From contig NC_084850.1 in the NCBI RefSeq assembly GCF_033115175.1, positions 18,259,218 through 18,323,217 on the forward strand: 64,000 bases of DNA, read 5' to 3'. A program made the translations under genes and the position numbers. The notes under the pieces were generated by a model. That model was not told where the DNA came from. It searched no databases and saw nothing but the letters and a program-made list of their open reading frames with translations. The first letter of the stretch is position 1. The number at the start of each line of letters is the position of its first letter. The stretch comes from Lepus europaeus. Taxonomy: Eukaryota; Chordata; Mammalia; Lagomorpha; Leporidae. This document shows, one piece after another, positions 1-10,900 of this stretch.

Positions 1-250
1 CTTCCATCCACTGACTCACTTCCCAAATGGCTGCAATGGCTGGAGCTTAGCCCACCTGAAGCCAGGAGCCAGGAGCTTTTTCCAGGTCTCCCACATGGGT
101 TCAGGGGCCCAAGGACTTGGGCCATCTTCCACTGCTTTCCAAGGCCATAGTAGGGTGTTGGTTCAAAGTGGAGCAGCCAGGACTTGAACCAGTCCCGTAT
201 GGGATGCCAGCACCACAGGCAGAGGCTTAGCCCACTACGCCACAGCACTG
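1..250 (-). mobile_element. CSINE (rabbit C-repeat SINE), cut by window edge
   Basis: Reverse complement of the tRNA-derived lagomorph C-repeat. The B-box-like region (gacttgaaccagtcc) and head (cgccacagcactggttcc) lie at the right end. The A-rich tail lies outside the window to the left. It is non-coding and needs L1 enzymes to move. Confidence 0.93.
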
Positions 251-504
251 GTTCCTATCATGTATTTTTAATTGATTCTGCCAATATGTCTTTTAATTGG
301 AGTGTTTGAGTTACAGTTAGTGTAGTTAGACAAGAAGATAGAATATACATCTGCCAGTTTGCTATTTGTTTTCTATGTTTTGTGCCTCTTTTTTGCCTTC
401 AATTCCTCTGTTAGTATTCTAAGAACATTAAATTGATATTTCCTTATGCACCATTTTAATATGAAAGCAATTTCCTTTAAGACATTTTTTTTTCCTTTTC
501 TTAA

Positions 505-508
<4 letters not shown>
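251..508. other. Unassigned AT-rich sequence
   Basis: No recognisable repeat or gene. Open frames here are short and extend into the neighbouring CT microsatellite. Confidence 0.4.

Positions 509-559
<51 letters not shown>
509..559. repeat. (TC)n microsatellite
   Basis: About 25 uninterrupted TC units. It produces spurious Ser-Leu (+) and Arg-Glu (-) open frames. Confidence 0.97.
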
Positions 560-564
<5 letters not shown>

Positions 565-668
565 TTTTCTTAGAGGTTGTCCTGAGAAATGCAATCAATG
601 CCTTGCTATAGCAATTTTGTTCAGGTTAATACCAACTACATTTCAATCCTTAAGAAAAAATTACTCTA

Positions 669-1015
669 GGAGGCCAGAGCTGTGGCGAAGCAGGTTAAAT
701 TCCCAGCCTGCATTGCCAGCATCCTATATCAGCACTGGTTCGAGTTCCAACTGCTCCACTTCCAATCCACCTCCCTGCTAATGCTCCTGGGAAAGCAGTG
801 GGAGATGGTCCAAGTCCGTGGGGCCCTGTGACCCACATGGGAGACCCGGAAGAAGATTCTGACTCCTGGCTTTGGATTGGCTAAGCTCTGGCCATTGCAG
901 CCATTTGGGGAGTGAACAAGTGGATGGAAGAACTTTCTCACTGTCTCTCTGTCTCTTTCTCTATTTCTATGTAACCCTGTCTTTTAAATAAATAAAATAA
1001 TTCTTTTTAGAAAGG
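669..1015 (+). mobile_element. CSINE
   Basis: Full-length C-repeat: head (ggccagagctgtggcg), B box (ggttcgagttcc), CT-rich region and aaataaataaaat tail. The flanking ttactcta at 661-668 and 1016-1023 looks like the target-site duplication (TSD). Confidence 0.93.
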
Positions 1016-1082
1016 TTACTCTAAACTATCTCTTTTCGTTCCCTCATCCTTTATGGTGTTACTGTCATATAAGTTACAATTT

Positions 1083-2473
1083 TTTTTGAATAGTCACATT
1101 AAGTTTTATTTTATTTTATTTATTTTTTTATTAAACTTTTATTTAATGAATATAAATTTCCAAAGTATAGCTTATGGGTTACAATGGCTTCCCCCCTCCC
1201 ATAACTTCCCTCCCGCCCACAACCCTCCCCTTTCCCGCTCCCTTTCCCCTTCCATTCATGTAAAGATTCATTTTCAATTCTCTTTGTATACAGAAGATCA
1301 GTTTAGTATATATTAGGTAAAGATTTCAACATTTTGCCCATATAGCAACATAAAGTGAAAAAACTACCATTGGATTACTAATTATAGCATTAAATAGCAA
1401 TGTACAGCACATTAAAGACAGAGATCCTACATAATTTTTTTTCAAATTAATTAATTTTCTATGCCATTTCCATTTTAACACCAGGTTGTTTTTTTTTCAT
1501 TTCCAATTCTCTTTATATACAGAAGATCACTTCAGTATATAATTAGTAAAGACCTCATCAGTTTGTGCCCACACAGAAACGCAAAGTATAAAAATACTGT
1601 TTCAGTACTAGTTATAGCATCACTTGGCTTTAGACGACACATTAGGGACAGATCCCACATGGGGTGTAAGTACACAGTGACTCCTGTTGCTGACTTAACA
1701 ATTTGACACTCCTGTTCATGGCGTCAGTAATCTCCCTAGGCTCTAGTCATGAGTTGCCAGGGCTATGGAAGCCTTTAGAGTTCGCTGACTTTGATCTTAT
1801 TCCGACAGGGTCATAGTCAAAGTGGAAGTTCTTTCCTCCCTTCGGAGAAGGGTACCTCCTTCTTTGATGGCCCCGTTCTTTCCACTGGGATCTCACTCAC
1901 AGAGATCATTCATTTAGGTCTTTTTTTTTTCCATGATATCTTGGCTTTCCATGCCTGCTATACTCTCATGGGCTCTTCAGCCAGATCCGAATGCCTTGAG
2001 GGCTGATTCTGAGGCCAGAGTGTTGTTTAGGACATCTGCCATTCTATGAGTCTGCTGTGTATCCCGCTTCCCATGTTGGATCTTTCTCTCCCTTTTTGAT
2101 TCTATCAGTTAGTATTAGCAGATACTTGTCTTGTTTGTGTGATCTCTTTGACTCTTAGAACTATCAGAGCTATCAATTGTGAGCTGAAATTGATCACTTG
2201 GACTAGTGCGATGGCATTGGTACATGCCATCTTGATGGGATTGTGTTGGAATCCCCTGGCACATTTCTAACTCCACCATTTGCGGCCAGTCCAATTGAGC
2301 ATGTTCCAAATTGTTCATCTCCTCCCTCTCTTTTTCCACTCTTAGATTTAACAGGGATCACTTTTCAGTTAAAATTTAAACACCTGAGAATAATTGTGTG
2401 TTAATTACTGAGTTCAACCAATAGTACTAGAACAACAACAACAACAACAAATACTAAATAGGATAAAGTATTA
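1083..2473 (-). mobile_element. Young lagomorph L1, 5'-truncated 3' UTR copy
   Basis: The 3' UTR only, on the minus strand. It reads as the reverse complement of the family end, with poly(A) seen as T-rich sequence at 1104-1130. A 17-bp TSD (catataagttacaattt) sits at 1066-1082 and 2474-2490. Between the TSD and the L1 end lies a short unique stretch bounded by two T tracts, a possible small 3' transduction. The 3' UTR carries the duplicated end module. It is nearly identical to the L1 at 61.9-63.3 kb, but with different flanks. Confidence 0.93.
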
Positions 2474-2562
2474 CATATAAGTTACAATTTAATCCATTGT
2501 GTGTCCATCAAAATACATTCATAATTATTGCTTTATAAGATTATCCTTTAAATAACAAGATG

Positions 2563-2866
2563 GGAGACTGGTGCTGTGGTGCAGTGGGTTAACACCCTGG
2601 CCTGAAGCGCTGGCATCCCATATGGGCACTGGTTCTAGTCCCAGCTGCTCCTCTTTCTATCTAGCTCTTTGCTGTGGCCTGGGAAAGCAGTGGAGGATGA
2701 CCCAAGTCCTTGGGCCCCTGCACTTGGGCCATCTTCTGCTAGTTTCCCAGGCCATAGCAGAGAGCTGAATTGGAAGAGGAGCAATAGAGACTCGAATCAG
2801 CACCCACATGGGATGCTGGTGCCTCAGGTGCAGGTTTAACCTACTGCACCTCAGCGCCATCCCCCA
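2563..2866. mobile_element. Head-to-head palindromic CSINE pair
   Basis: Bases 2563 to about 2721 are the 5' half of a plus-strand CSINE. From about 2722 to 2866 the sequence is the reverse complement of the same half. Both arms carry the head, B-box and ctgctatggcctgggaaa segments, but neither has a CT-rich part or A-rich tail. The arms would form a long imperfect hairpin. It is either two insertions with deletion of the tails, or an inverted duplication. Confidence 0.85.
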
Positions 2867-2869
2867 CCC

Positions 2870-3210
2870 CTACATAGAACATTCTTTGCAACAATGGCAG
2901 AACACATATTCTTCTCAAGCGTATGTGGAAAATTCTTTAGGATAGACCATACATTAGCTCATAAAACAAAACTTTTTAAATGATTGGAACAATATGTATG
3001 TATATATTCTGGTACAATTGAATAAAATTAAAAATAAGTAATAGAGGGAAATTAATAAATATGTGGAAATGAAAAAATAAGTAATAAATGGATCAAAAAT
3101 AAACAATGGAAGTTAGAAAAATGCTTTCAGATAAGTGAACATAGAACACAACATACCAAAATTTATGAAGTGATGGCAGTGCTGAGAAGGAAACTAAATG
3201 CCTAAAATAA
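2870..3210 (+). mobile_element. Ancient L1 ORF2 fragment
   Basis: Decayed plus-strand L1 endonuclease-region sequence (cacatattcttctcaag, then gatagaccatacattagctcataaaac). It matches the widely conserved ORF2 segment also seen at 25.57 kb and 44.45 kb. Many stops; the family continues beyond the next SINE. Confidence 0.7.
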
Positions 3211-3540
3211 GGGCTGGTACTGTGGCACAGTGGGTTAAAGCTCTGGCCTGCAGGGCTGGCATCCCATATGGGTACTGGTTCTAGTCCCAGCTGCTCCACT
3301 TCCAGTCCAGTTCTCTGCTATGGCCTGGGAAAGCAGTAGAAGATGGCCCAAGTCCTTGGGCCCCTACACCCACGTGGGAGACCCAGTAGAAGCTGCTGGC
3401 TCCTGGCTTCGGATCGGCTCAGCTCCTGCCATTGCGGTCATTTGGGCAATGAATCAGCAGATGGAAGACCTCTCTTTCTCTCTGCCTCTGCCTCCCTGTA
3501 AATCTGCCTTTCAAATAAATAAAATAAATCTTATAAAAGA
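3211..3540 (+). mobile_element. CSINE
   Basis: Complete C-repeat from gggctggtactgtggc to the aaataaataaaataaatctt tail, inserted in ancient L1. Possible TSD cctaaaataa / cttaaaataa. Confidence 0.93.
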
Positions 3541-3544
3541 ACTT

Positions 3545-3969
3545 AAAATAAAAAAATCTAATCAATAAAATTCTCAAATCAATACCTAAACTTCCACTTC
3601 AATAAACTAGAAGAAAAGATCAAACTAACTCAAAGAAGTTAAAAGGAAGGCAATAATAAAGAGTAGAGTGAAAATGTATGAAATAAAGAATAGAAAAACA
3701 ATAGAGAAATCAATGCTACTGAATGTTGGTTCTTTTGAAAAGATCAACTGACAAACCTTTAGCTGTATTGACCAAGAAAGAAATCACGTCAAAATTCTTA
3801 AAATCAGGAACAAGAGATTATACATTACCATTAATCTTACAAAATAAAAAAGGATTATATGGAAATAATATGAGTATATGTGCCAACACATTAGGTAGCC
3901 TAACATATGACAAAGTAATTCCATGCTTAAGTGTATACCTGAGAGAACTGAAATGAAAGTCAAAATAAC
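3545..3969 (+). mobile_element. Ancient L1 ORF2 fragment (continued)
   Basis: A-rich plus-strand L1 remnant. It includes the recognisable region gttggttcttttgaaaagatcaac-tgacaaacctttagc, which lies between the endonuclease and RT domains of ORF2. It is broken by stops and indels. Confidence 0.65.
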
Positions 3970-4292
3970 CTGGAACCTGTGGCATAGTAAGCTAAGTTTC
4001 CCCCTGCAGCACCAGCATCCCATATGGATAATGGTTCATGTCCCGCCTGCTCCTCTTCCCATCCAGCTCTCTGCTTGTGGCCTGGGAAAGCAGTGAAAGA
4101 TGTCCCAAGTGCTTAAGCCCCTGTACCCATGTGGGAGACCTGGAAGAAGCTCCTGGCTCCTACCTTTAGCCTGGCCAAACTCTGGCTGTTGTGGCCATTT
4201 GGGAGTGAACCAGCAGATGGTTTCTTTCTGTCTCTCCTCTGTCTGTAATTTACCTCTCAAATAAATAAATAAATAAATAAATAAAATCATTT
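3970..4292 (+). mobile_element. CSINE, diverged
   Basis: C-repeat with a degraded head (ctgtggcatagtaagctaag), a gcctgggaaagcagtg core and an (AAAT)n tail at 4258-4285. It interrupts the ancient L1. Confidence 0.9.
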
Positions 4293-4735
4293 TAAGAAAA
4301 CCATAAAGGTCCATCTAACTCATGAATGCACACAGAGAATGTGGTATCTACATAAAATAGGATATTGTTTACCTATAAAAATGAATTAGGTACTGATACA
4401 CACTATAACATGGGTAAACTTTGAAAACATAATGCTAAGTAAGAGAAGCTAGACAAAAAAGGCCACATATTGCCTGTTTTTATTTATATGAACTATCCAG
4501 AAAATGTAAAACAGTTCACCCGGAAAGTATATTAATGGTTGCAAGGGCCTGGAAATAGGAGATAGTGGAGAGTGATTGTTAGTAACTTTGGTGTTCATTT
4601 GGGGAGTGATTAAATTGTTTTGAAATTAGATAGTAGTGATGATTGCACAGCTCTATGAATATACTGAAAATAATTGTACGTTTTGGGTGAATTTTATGTT
4701 ATGTCAATTATACATCAAAATTTTTATATAAAAAT
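4293..4735 (+). mobile_element. Ancient L1 (L1M-type) 3' end
   Basis: Contains the classic old-L1 tail order: taatgctaagtaagagaagc, then aggccacatattg, gcaagggcctggaaatagg, tgcacagctctatgaatatac, and a final tgaattttatg-tatgtcaattataca. Strongly diverged and non-coding. Confidence 0.75.
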
Positions 4736-4889
4736 GGGTAAATTATTGCCTGGACTTAAATTTTTGGCTGTTGACACCATCAGTCACCTTGGCCTGGTTA
4801 TGAATTAATAACTATAGAAGATTCAATAATTGGTCTCAATTATTCATTTTATCAATAGTTTTATTATATATTCTGATCCTTGTCATTGC

Positions 4890-5195
4890 TTTATGGTGAT
4901 GCAGATTATACTTTCCTACATCTTACCTTTGGAGTTGGACATGTAACTTGATTTAACCCAATGTGATGTTAGAGAATGTGTTATCAGTGGATGTTGGAAA
5001 CATACTTGAGCAGTTGGGTTTGCCCTCTTGTACTTTCACCATTATATGAGAAGACTATGTCACTAATAGGTATTGGCCTTCCATAGTGGGCCCTAAAATG
5101 AGACACATGGAGCAGAGCTGCCCCATTGAACTGCCTACTTGAAAGCAATAAATAAATGTTTATTACTGCATGCCACTGAGATCTGGTGGTCATTA
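4890..5195 (+). mobile_element. MLT1-like LTR (MaLR class)
   Basis: The phrase gcaataaataaatgtttattactgcatgccactgagatctggtggtcattac matches the conserved 3' end of MLT1-type solo LTRs by pattern. Sequence upstream fits the same class less clearly. Its precise limits are uncertain. Confidence 0.5.
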
Positions 5196-5609
5196 CACTG
5201 CCAAAGATGACAAACACAGGAACAAAGCATTTTGGTGGTTTACGGCCACAAAGGTTTATGCACCATCTGGATCAACTTCAGTTCTGCTTCATTTGTCTTC
5301 ACTCTAGGATCCAATATGAAGGAACGGTTCCTCTCTTGATCATTAGGTCTCATAAAGGAGAAAAGAATACAATGAACCCCAAGCTGACTCTTAAAACGTT
5401 GATTCAGAACATTTTACTTCTATTCATATATCATAAAACAAAGTAAATGATATGGCTTGGCCATCTGTAAATGCTGAGGAAAAGAAGACTCTTCCCATAG
5501 AGTTGGACACTACAAATCATGTAGTCAAAGCTGATGGCAACAGGTCAGGGGTGTATAGTCTTCCCACTGAGAGAAACAGATGATATTTTAAGCAATACTA
5601 TAATCTACT
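5196..5609. other. Unassigned sequence
   Basis: No gene or repeat recognised. A short open frame (5186-5446, +) starts in the LTR-like repeat and lacks any coding signature. Confidence 0.4.
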
Positions 5610-5765
5610 ACAATGTTCTTGAGCATGCTATTTGACCTCTCTAAAATGGGGATAATAATAAAAACTACCTCAGAGAGTTGTTATGGGGATTAAAGTTAGT
5701 ACTGGCAGAGCATTTAAAATAGCACCTAGCACATAATAAATGTCATGTCAGTGTTTGTTAAATAA
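5610..5765 (+). mobile_element. MIR SINE
   Basis: Core and 3' region of MIR: tctctaaaatggggataataataaaaactacctcagagagttgttatggggattaaagttagta, followed by gcacctagcacataataaatgtc. Confidence 0.85.
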
Positions 5766-5964
5766 AAATCAAAGTTTGCCCATATAATGGTTTCTTCTTG
5801 CTGCGGTGGAAATCATGTACTCAGTGCTTCATTATCACATGGCTAGAAAAAATATACTTTATTTATAGGCATTTAAAGATAAGCTATTTTCATTTTTAAA
5901 AGTCTGTGATTTTAAAATTAAACACTCAAAGGTTTTGTCATTGCTTAAACTCCTTTAAAGATAT

Positions 5965-6816
5965 ACCCCATGTGAAGAGATAGATAGGTCTGGGCCTCTG
6001 AATTTACAAGGCCTAAAGCCCACCAGATTATTATCAAGCCCCTTCTATCAGGTTCTATTTGCCTCTCAATCAGAAAACTTAATTGTAGCTTAGACAGCAC
6101 CTTTCTTAGCTCCTCTAACAATGACTCTGTCCTTTGTTCTAGGCCCTGTCTAGCACACTTGGGCCTCATTCCTTTGTAATCATAACCTCTACTCTACCAC
6201 CAATGGCTCTACTCCCAACATGTGTGTACTGATGGTCCTCTTCCCCACTTAATGCTGTATAATTGTTCAAACCTGGTTAAGGCCACTCTTAGGATCATTG
6301 GTTACTATCCTCACTCTGTCTTTTATGACCTTGTCTAAATATGATCAGAGTCGGCAAACTTGGAAGGCTTCCATAGCCTTGGCAACTCATGACGACAGCC
6401 TAGGATGGTTACTGGCGCCATAAACTAGAGTGTCAATTTGTTGGGTCAACAACAGGAGCCACTGTGCAGTTGCTCCTCATGTGGGATCTCTGTCCTTAAT
6501 GTGCTGTACATTGTGATTTAATGCTATAACTAGTACTCAAACAGTATGTTTCACTTTGTGTTTCTATGTGGGTGCAAACTGTTGAAGTATTTATACTAAA
6601 TTGATCTTCTGTATATAAAGAGAATTGAAAAATGAATCGATGCGAATGGAAGGGGAGAGGGAGCGGGAGAGGGGAGGGTTGCGGGTGGGAGGGAAGTTAT
6701 GGGGGGTGGGGAAGCCATTGTAATCCATAAGCTGTGCACTGGAAATTTATATTCATTAAATAAAAGTTAAAAAAAAACAAAAAACAAAAAACAAAAAAAC
6801 AAAAAACAAACAAAAA
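5965..6816 (+). mobile_element. ERV/L1 chimeric retroelement, copy D
   Basis: Bases 5965 to about 6330 match the 3' part of the retroviral element at 9.84-10.35 kb, with about 150 bp missing internally. From about 6331 the sequence is the L1 3' UTR (ctaaatatgatcagagtcgg ... attcattaaataaaagtt), ending in an A/C-rich tail. A short TSD (aaagatat) occurs at 5957-5964 and 6817-6824. Copies at 17.92-19.53 kb (-) and 32.49-33.31 kb (+) share the same junction, so the chimera formed once and was then copied, presumably by L1 machinery. Confidence 0.85.
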
Positions 6817-6824
6817 AAAGATAT

Positions 6825-7781
6825 TGCTATCATAGAATTATAGTCAGATTACTTCTTTCTGGAAAAGCGGAGAGGAGTTTCTGTGTGGTAGGAACAGGAC
6901 AGCAGGTGGTGGTAGCATAAAACTGAAGAGAAGCTTCTTGGCTGAAAAAGGATGGCAGCCAAAAGGTCCAGAAAGCTGCCCACAGCTGTGATGGAAACAT
7001 TGCGGGAACCTAGATATATGAGCTGCTGTCTGAGTTGCCACCACCATTGAAAATAAAAAGGATTTCTATTCACATTATGCTTTCCCCTTTTTGCTGCTGT
7101 ACTCTGAGTGCTCAGTTGTGTATTTTCACTGAAACACTCTGCTCACTCAACAGGCCTGTTAATTCCCTGCAGCAATATTGAACACACTCCTGGGATTTGA
7201 GAAAAGCCTTGTAAGTTGTTTTCCTCAGTCACCTTGCTTCCTGGGTTTAAAAAGGCAGCTATTGATCCATACCTGACAACAAATTGGGGGAAAAAAACCT
7301 GTAACTAGACAAACCCAGCTTGTTCAGTGCTTCTTTCAATCTGTACCAAAATAACAAATATTTGTGTGAAGATTGGGAGAGGAAATATCTGAATATTTTT
7401 TCTTATGAACTCTGTCCTGCACAAAAAAGAGCTTAGTAAATATCTATGATATTACACTTTTTGTTAAGTACATTATACATCTTTTCTGTGTATAGCCTGG
7501 GATCTTTCAGATGACTTTTAGGCCTGAAGATTCTATATTGGGTATAAATATTACATAAAGCCTCGCTGTGGGAATTGATGGGGGCTCTAATTTCCCTTCT
7601 TCTCTAACCATTTATGATCCACGATGGTGAAGTAGATAGAATAAAGTGACCCTTTTCACATGTGGTTTAGCCAAAAAGGCTCACTTGGTTTTCAATTGTC
7701 TGTAGACCCGATTCTTATGCCGCAAGCTGCACTGATCTCTCCAGCCTTGAAAGTTGATAGATAGCAAAGCTATAGTAACAG
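6825..7781. other. Unassigned, apparently low-copy sequence
   Basis: No repeat family or gene recognised. Two overlapping minus-strand open frames (67 and 74 codons) at 6844-7073 have no recognisable domain. No splice or codon evidence supports them. Confidence 0.45.
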
Positions 7782-9423
7782 TGCACAACTATGATATCAA
7801 CCAGATATTTTGAATTTTGAGCCTTCTTGACATTCTTGACAGACATTCAAAAAATCAAAAATCAAAATTTCAAAGAATTTGGACTCAAATTTCCAGTAAA
7901 TTTTGGACTTCGGCTTTTCTAGTTCGGGCCCAACTGAAAAAATCGAAGGACTTATGTCTCTCATCTTGTAGAGACACCAACTAATCCGATTATTTGGATT
8001 ATATTAGAAATACTGTCATGATGTGAAGTGGTACTAAATTTTAAGTTTCTATAATATAAAATGCTGTTAATACAAATGTCTGAAAATTAAAAAGTCTAAT
8101 AATCTTGTATTACTAGACATGATGGTTATAATGAGAAAGCCCCAGAGGCCTAAAGATGGAAAATGCTTTGTAAAATCCTACAGGTGCTTTCAAAAATACT
8201 GTGTGCAGTAAGCAAATGCCTCTTGTTGGTTAATGAGTTTATAATTTTAAACATGGCAACTTAAAGTTTTGTCATCCACAGTTTTATATCAAAATTGCTG
8301 CTCATAAAACTAAATCATTGTTGCTTCTGTTTAGCTGTCCTCCTGTAGGTTCTGATGGAATTTTTCTAGCCACATGTATTGTATTCAGTACTTTGGGATG
8401 ACTCTAAACAGATGAAGCCAATAATATATTAAAGGTACCAACTGTAAAAAAGTATGGTTAGCTGAGGTTACTAAAACAAAAAGTAATTCAAATCAATTGG
8501 TAATTTACAAACAGGAGTTAAATTCTCTTAAAAAAGCTATTAAAACTGCTATATTGGTCTATTATGGTATGTTATATGTGTATACATATTGTATGTCTAC
8601 ATGGAAAAATTTATTAAGAGTTTTATTTTTAATTGGCTTATAGATAAAAGATTGTCCATAAATTTAAACAGCTAAAATTATTCAAAGATATATTTTAATT
8701 CATGTGACCTAAATCTCTGTATCATATGTTTTAAACTTGTTGTTAAAAAGAAACTAAAAACATTTTATATGTTTGTGCTTAAATTTGCTGGTTAAACAAG
8801 CTACATCATGTTAGATATTTAAGAGATGTTTCCAAATATGTATTTTTAATATTTATGGACGACATTGAACCTTCTGGTAAATGTTTTCTTAAGTTGTTAT
8901 CTAATGGGTAAAATTGCTTTCTAAGTTTTCATGTGATATTGCTATTGTCAGTAAGCGATCTGGGACTTGCTCCCTCATTTCTCTATTCTGAGCCCAACTT
9001 GTTCTTTCTCTATTCTTTTCGAGGTAGAAAACTAATTCTACTATGAAGGAATCTCCAAGATTCAAAATTTAATTTTAGATCCTATAAAAAAGAGATGGCT
9101 AACATTTTGTGTAATAGCATAGCTAAAATAAGAGCTTAAATTATAATTTCTTATCTAAATTTACTTTGCCATCAGCGAGGTAAACAGTAAACAGAAAAGA
9201 CCTCCCTTTCAAAACAAAGGGAAAGAAAGTTTTAAAGTGAAAATATAGTTTTCCTCATGGGCATTGTCTGCCTCAACATAAACTACTACAGAACTATAGA
9301 CTTCTAGTTTAGGCCACCAAAGATTAGAGATGGGACTTGAGCACCCCTTGACTTGCATCCTCTGGTCTGCTTTAACAAAAATCAGGAGAAAAAGAAAGCT
9401 AGGCATCAGAAAAGTAGAGATAG

Positions 9424-9712
9424 GTGGCAGGCCTATTAAATATAGCTCTGCACAGTGATCTGCCCTCAAGGAGACCCAACAGGCCAGTCCACTGCAGTGG
9501 CTTGCAATGTGGTAAGCCTGGGCTTCAGCAGAAGTCAACTTGTGAAGAGCCCTGGCAGCTCTGCCAAGAGTTGGATCACTGGAAATGGACCTGCCCTGGA
9601 GTCGAAGGATGCCCAGGTCAGAGCCACAGATCTTATTGGCTCTAAGCTGAAAAGCCCTTCACTCAGTCCAACTTCCAAAGTGACCACTGCAGCTGAGGGT
9701 ATGGTCAAGTAG
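9424..9712 (+). pseudogene. ERV gag nucleocapsid/protease-junction remnant
   Basis: Two overlapping frames carry retroviral Gag C-terminal features. One frame has a QCGKPG segment of a first zinc knuckle and a second knuckle with C-x4-H-x4-C spacing (CQELDHWKWTC). In both knuckles at least one metal ligand is missing. The motif order and the following proline/serine-rich part resemble gamma-type ERVs. The same segment recurs on the minus strand at 18.88-19.17 kb and 21.03-21.32 kb with a few substitutions. Frameshifted and truncated, so no functional protein is expected. Confidence 0.7.
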
Positions 9713-9799
9713 GGTCAGCAACATTGAAGGAAGAACTGCAAATTTCTTGTTAGAGATGCCACCTGCCTTTTCCTGGCCAGCTCTCCTCCCAGGCCAGCT

Positions 9800-10590
9800 A
9801 AGTAATGAAAGTCAACAGAGTGCCTTCCCTCAGGTGGTTCACACCTCCCTTAGGATGTAGGTTATATGAAGAGATAGATGAGTCTGAGCCTCATAATTTA
9901 CAAGGCTTTAAAGCCCACCTGATTATTATCAAGCTCCTTCTGTCAGGTTCTATCTGCCTCTCGATCAAAGAACTTATCTGTAGCTTAGCACCTTTCTTGG
10001 CTCCTCTAATAATGACTCTGTCCTTTGTTCTAGACCCTGTCTAGCCCACTTGGGCCTCATTCCTTTGTAACCATTGCCTCTACTCTACCACCAATGGCTC
10101 TACTCCCAACCCATGTGTACTGATGGTCCTCTTCCCCACTTAATGTTGTATGATTGTTCAGAATTTCTCTACAAACAAGCCCAGCTACCTGCAAAAGCTA
10201 AGTGGCCTTTTCTCCCAGTCTTGGCTGGGACCAGCTTTAAGCCACATCCATCAAACTGTCCCCACAAGGGTCCAGAGACCCCCCATTTTCTCTCCTCTAT
10301 GAAATGGTTAATGCTACTCTTAGGATCATTGGTTACTCTTCTCAACCCTGTCTCTTATACTACAGTGTCTGTTCAAGTGTTTACAGCAGGTGATAATGGA
10401 ACGAACAAAGGCCTTCAACAACCAGGCAGTCCACCAAATGCTGCTACAAGGATTTACTCGGCTCCCCACCCCATGCCAGCAAAGAGTACCTCCTTGCCCT
10501 GTGTCAGCAGGAAGTAGCTCTAAAGATAGATCATCTTCCCTCTACCCCTCCTGGGACTAATATAATCCTATACAAATCCTGCTTTATAAA
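9800..10590 (+). pseudogene. ERV 3' coding remnant (possibly env), decayed
   Basis: The region between the gag remnant and the polypurine tract. A 147-codon open frame (10074-10517) crosses it without a recognisable whole domain. A hydrophobic run (around 10310-10350) followed by a polar segment would suit a transmembrane-subunit tail, but this is inference from position. The first 350 bp supply the retroviral half of the ERV/L1 chimeras. Confidence 0.45.
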
Positions 10591-10607
10591 AAACAAAAGG
10601 GGGGGGA
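10589..10607 (+). promoter_or_regulatory. Retroviral polypurine tract
   Basis: A purine run with one C (aaaaaacaaaagggggggga) immediately before the LTR start TGTTAGG. This is the expected plus-strand primer site. Confidence 0.8.
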
Positions 10608-10900
10608 TGTTAGGAAACTGGCGCAGTCTTAGCCAGGTGGCCGCATGGCCCAGCTACCTGAGCCAGGCTCCACCCCCATCCTAATGGGATTTGCTGCTCC
10701 TGCTCCCCTGCCCGCTCTCAGGCAAAGTTTTAAAAGGGCCTGTTCCTGAACACATGCTCTCTTGGCCTCTCTTGGCTTCTCTCCTCCTCTCCTCTCTTCT
10801 CCCTCCTCTCTGTCTCTCTCTCTTACAGTCTCCTTCTCTTTTTCCTTCACCGCCCCTTCACTCCGGTCTGTAGGGTGTTCCCCAATGAACCCTTTCCCTT
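10608..10900 (+). repeat. ERV 3' LTR, U3-R portion
   Basis: Starts with TGTTAGGAAACTGG after the polypurine tract. It contains a TATA-like ttttaaaag near 10728 and a long CT-rich stretch. A degenerate polyadenylation signal (aatgaa, 10884-10889) precedes the A7 at 10901. There is no U5 beyond it, as expected for a cDNA made from polyadenylated RNA. Confidence 0.7.

Noticed and set aside
670..760. tRNA gene from A/B-box-like sequence (and at every CSINE head)
   Set aside because: The boxes belong to the tRNA-derived SINE head; no cloverleaf with paired acceptor stem, and the same unit repeats about two dozen times.
446..781. 111-codon plus frame and its minus counterpart
   Set aside because: Composed of the (TC)n microsatellite and CSINE head sequence; low-complexity artefact.
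3723..3956. 77-codon plus frame as a small gene
   Set aside because: Falls within ancient L1 ORF2 sequence and has no homologue I recognise.
10074..10517. 147-codon plus frame as an intact retroviral protein
   Set aside because: Lies in the 3' remnant of a truncated ERV with no start context or complete domain; treated as decayed coding remnant.
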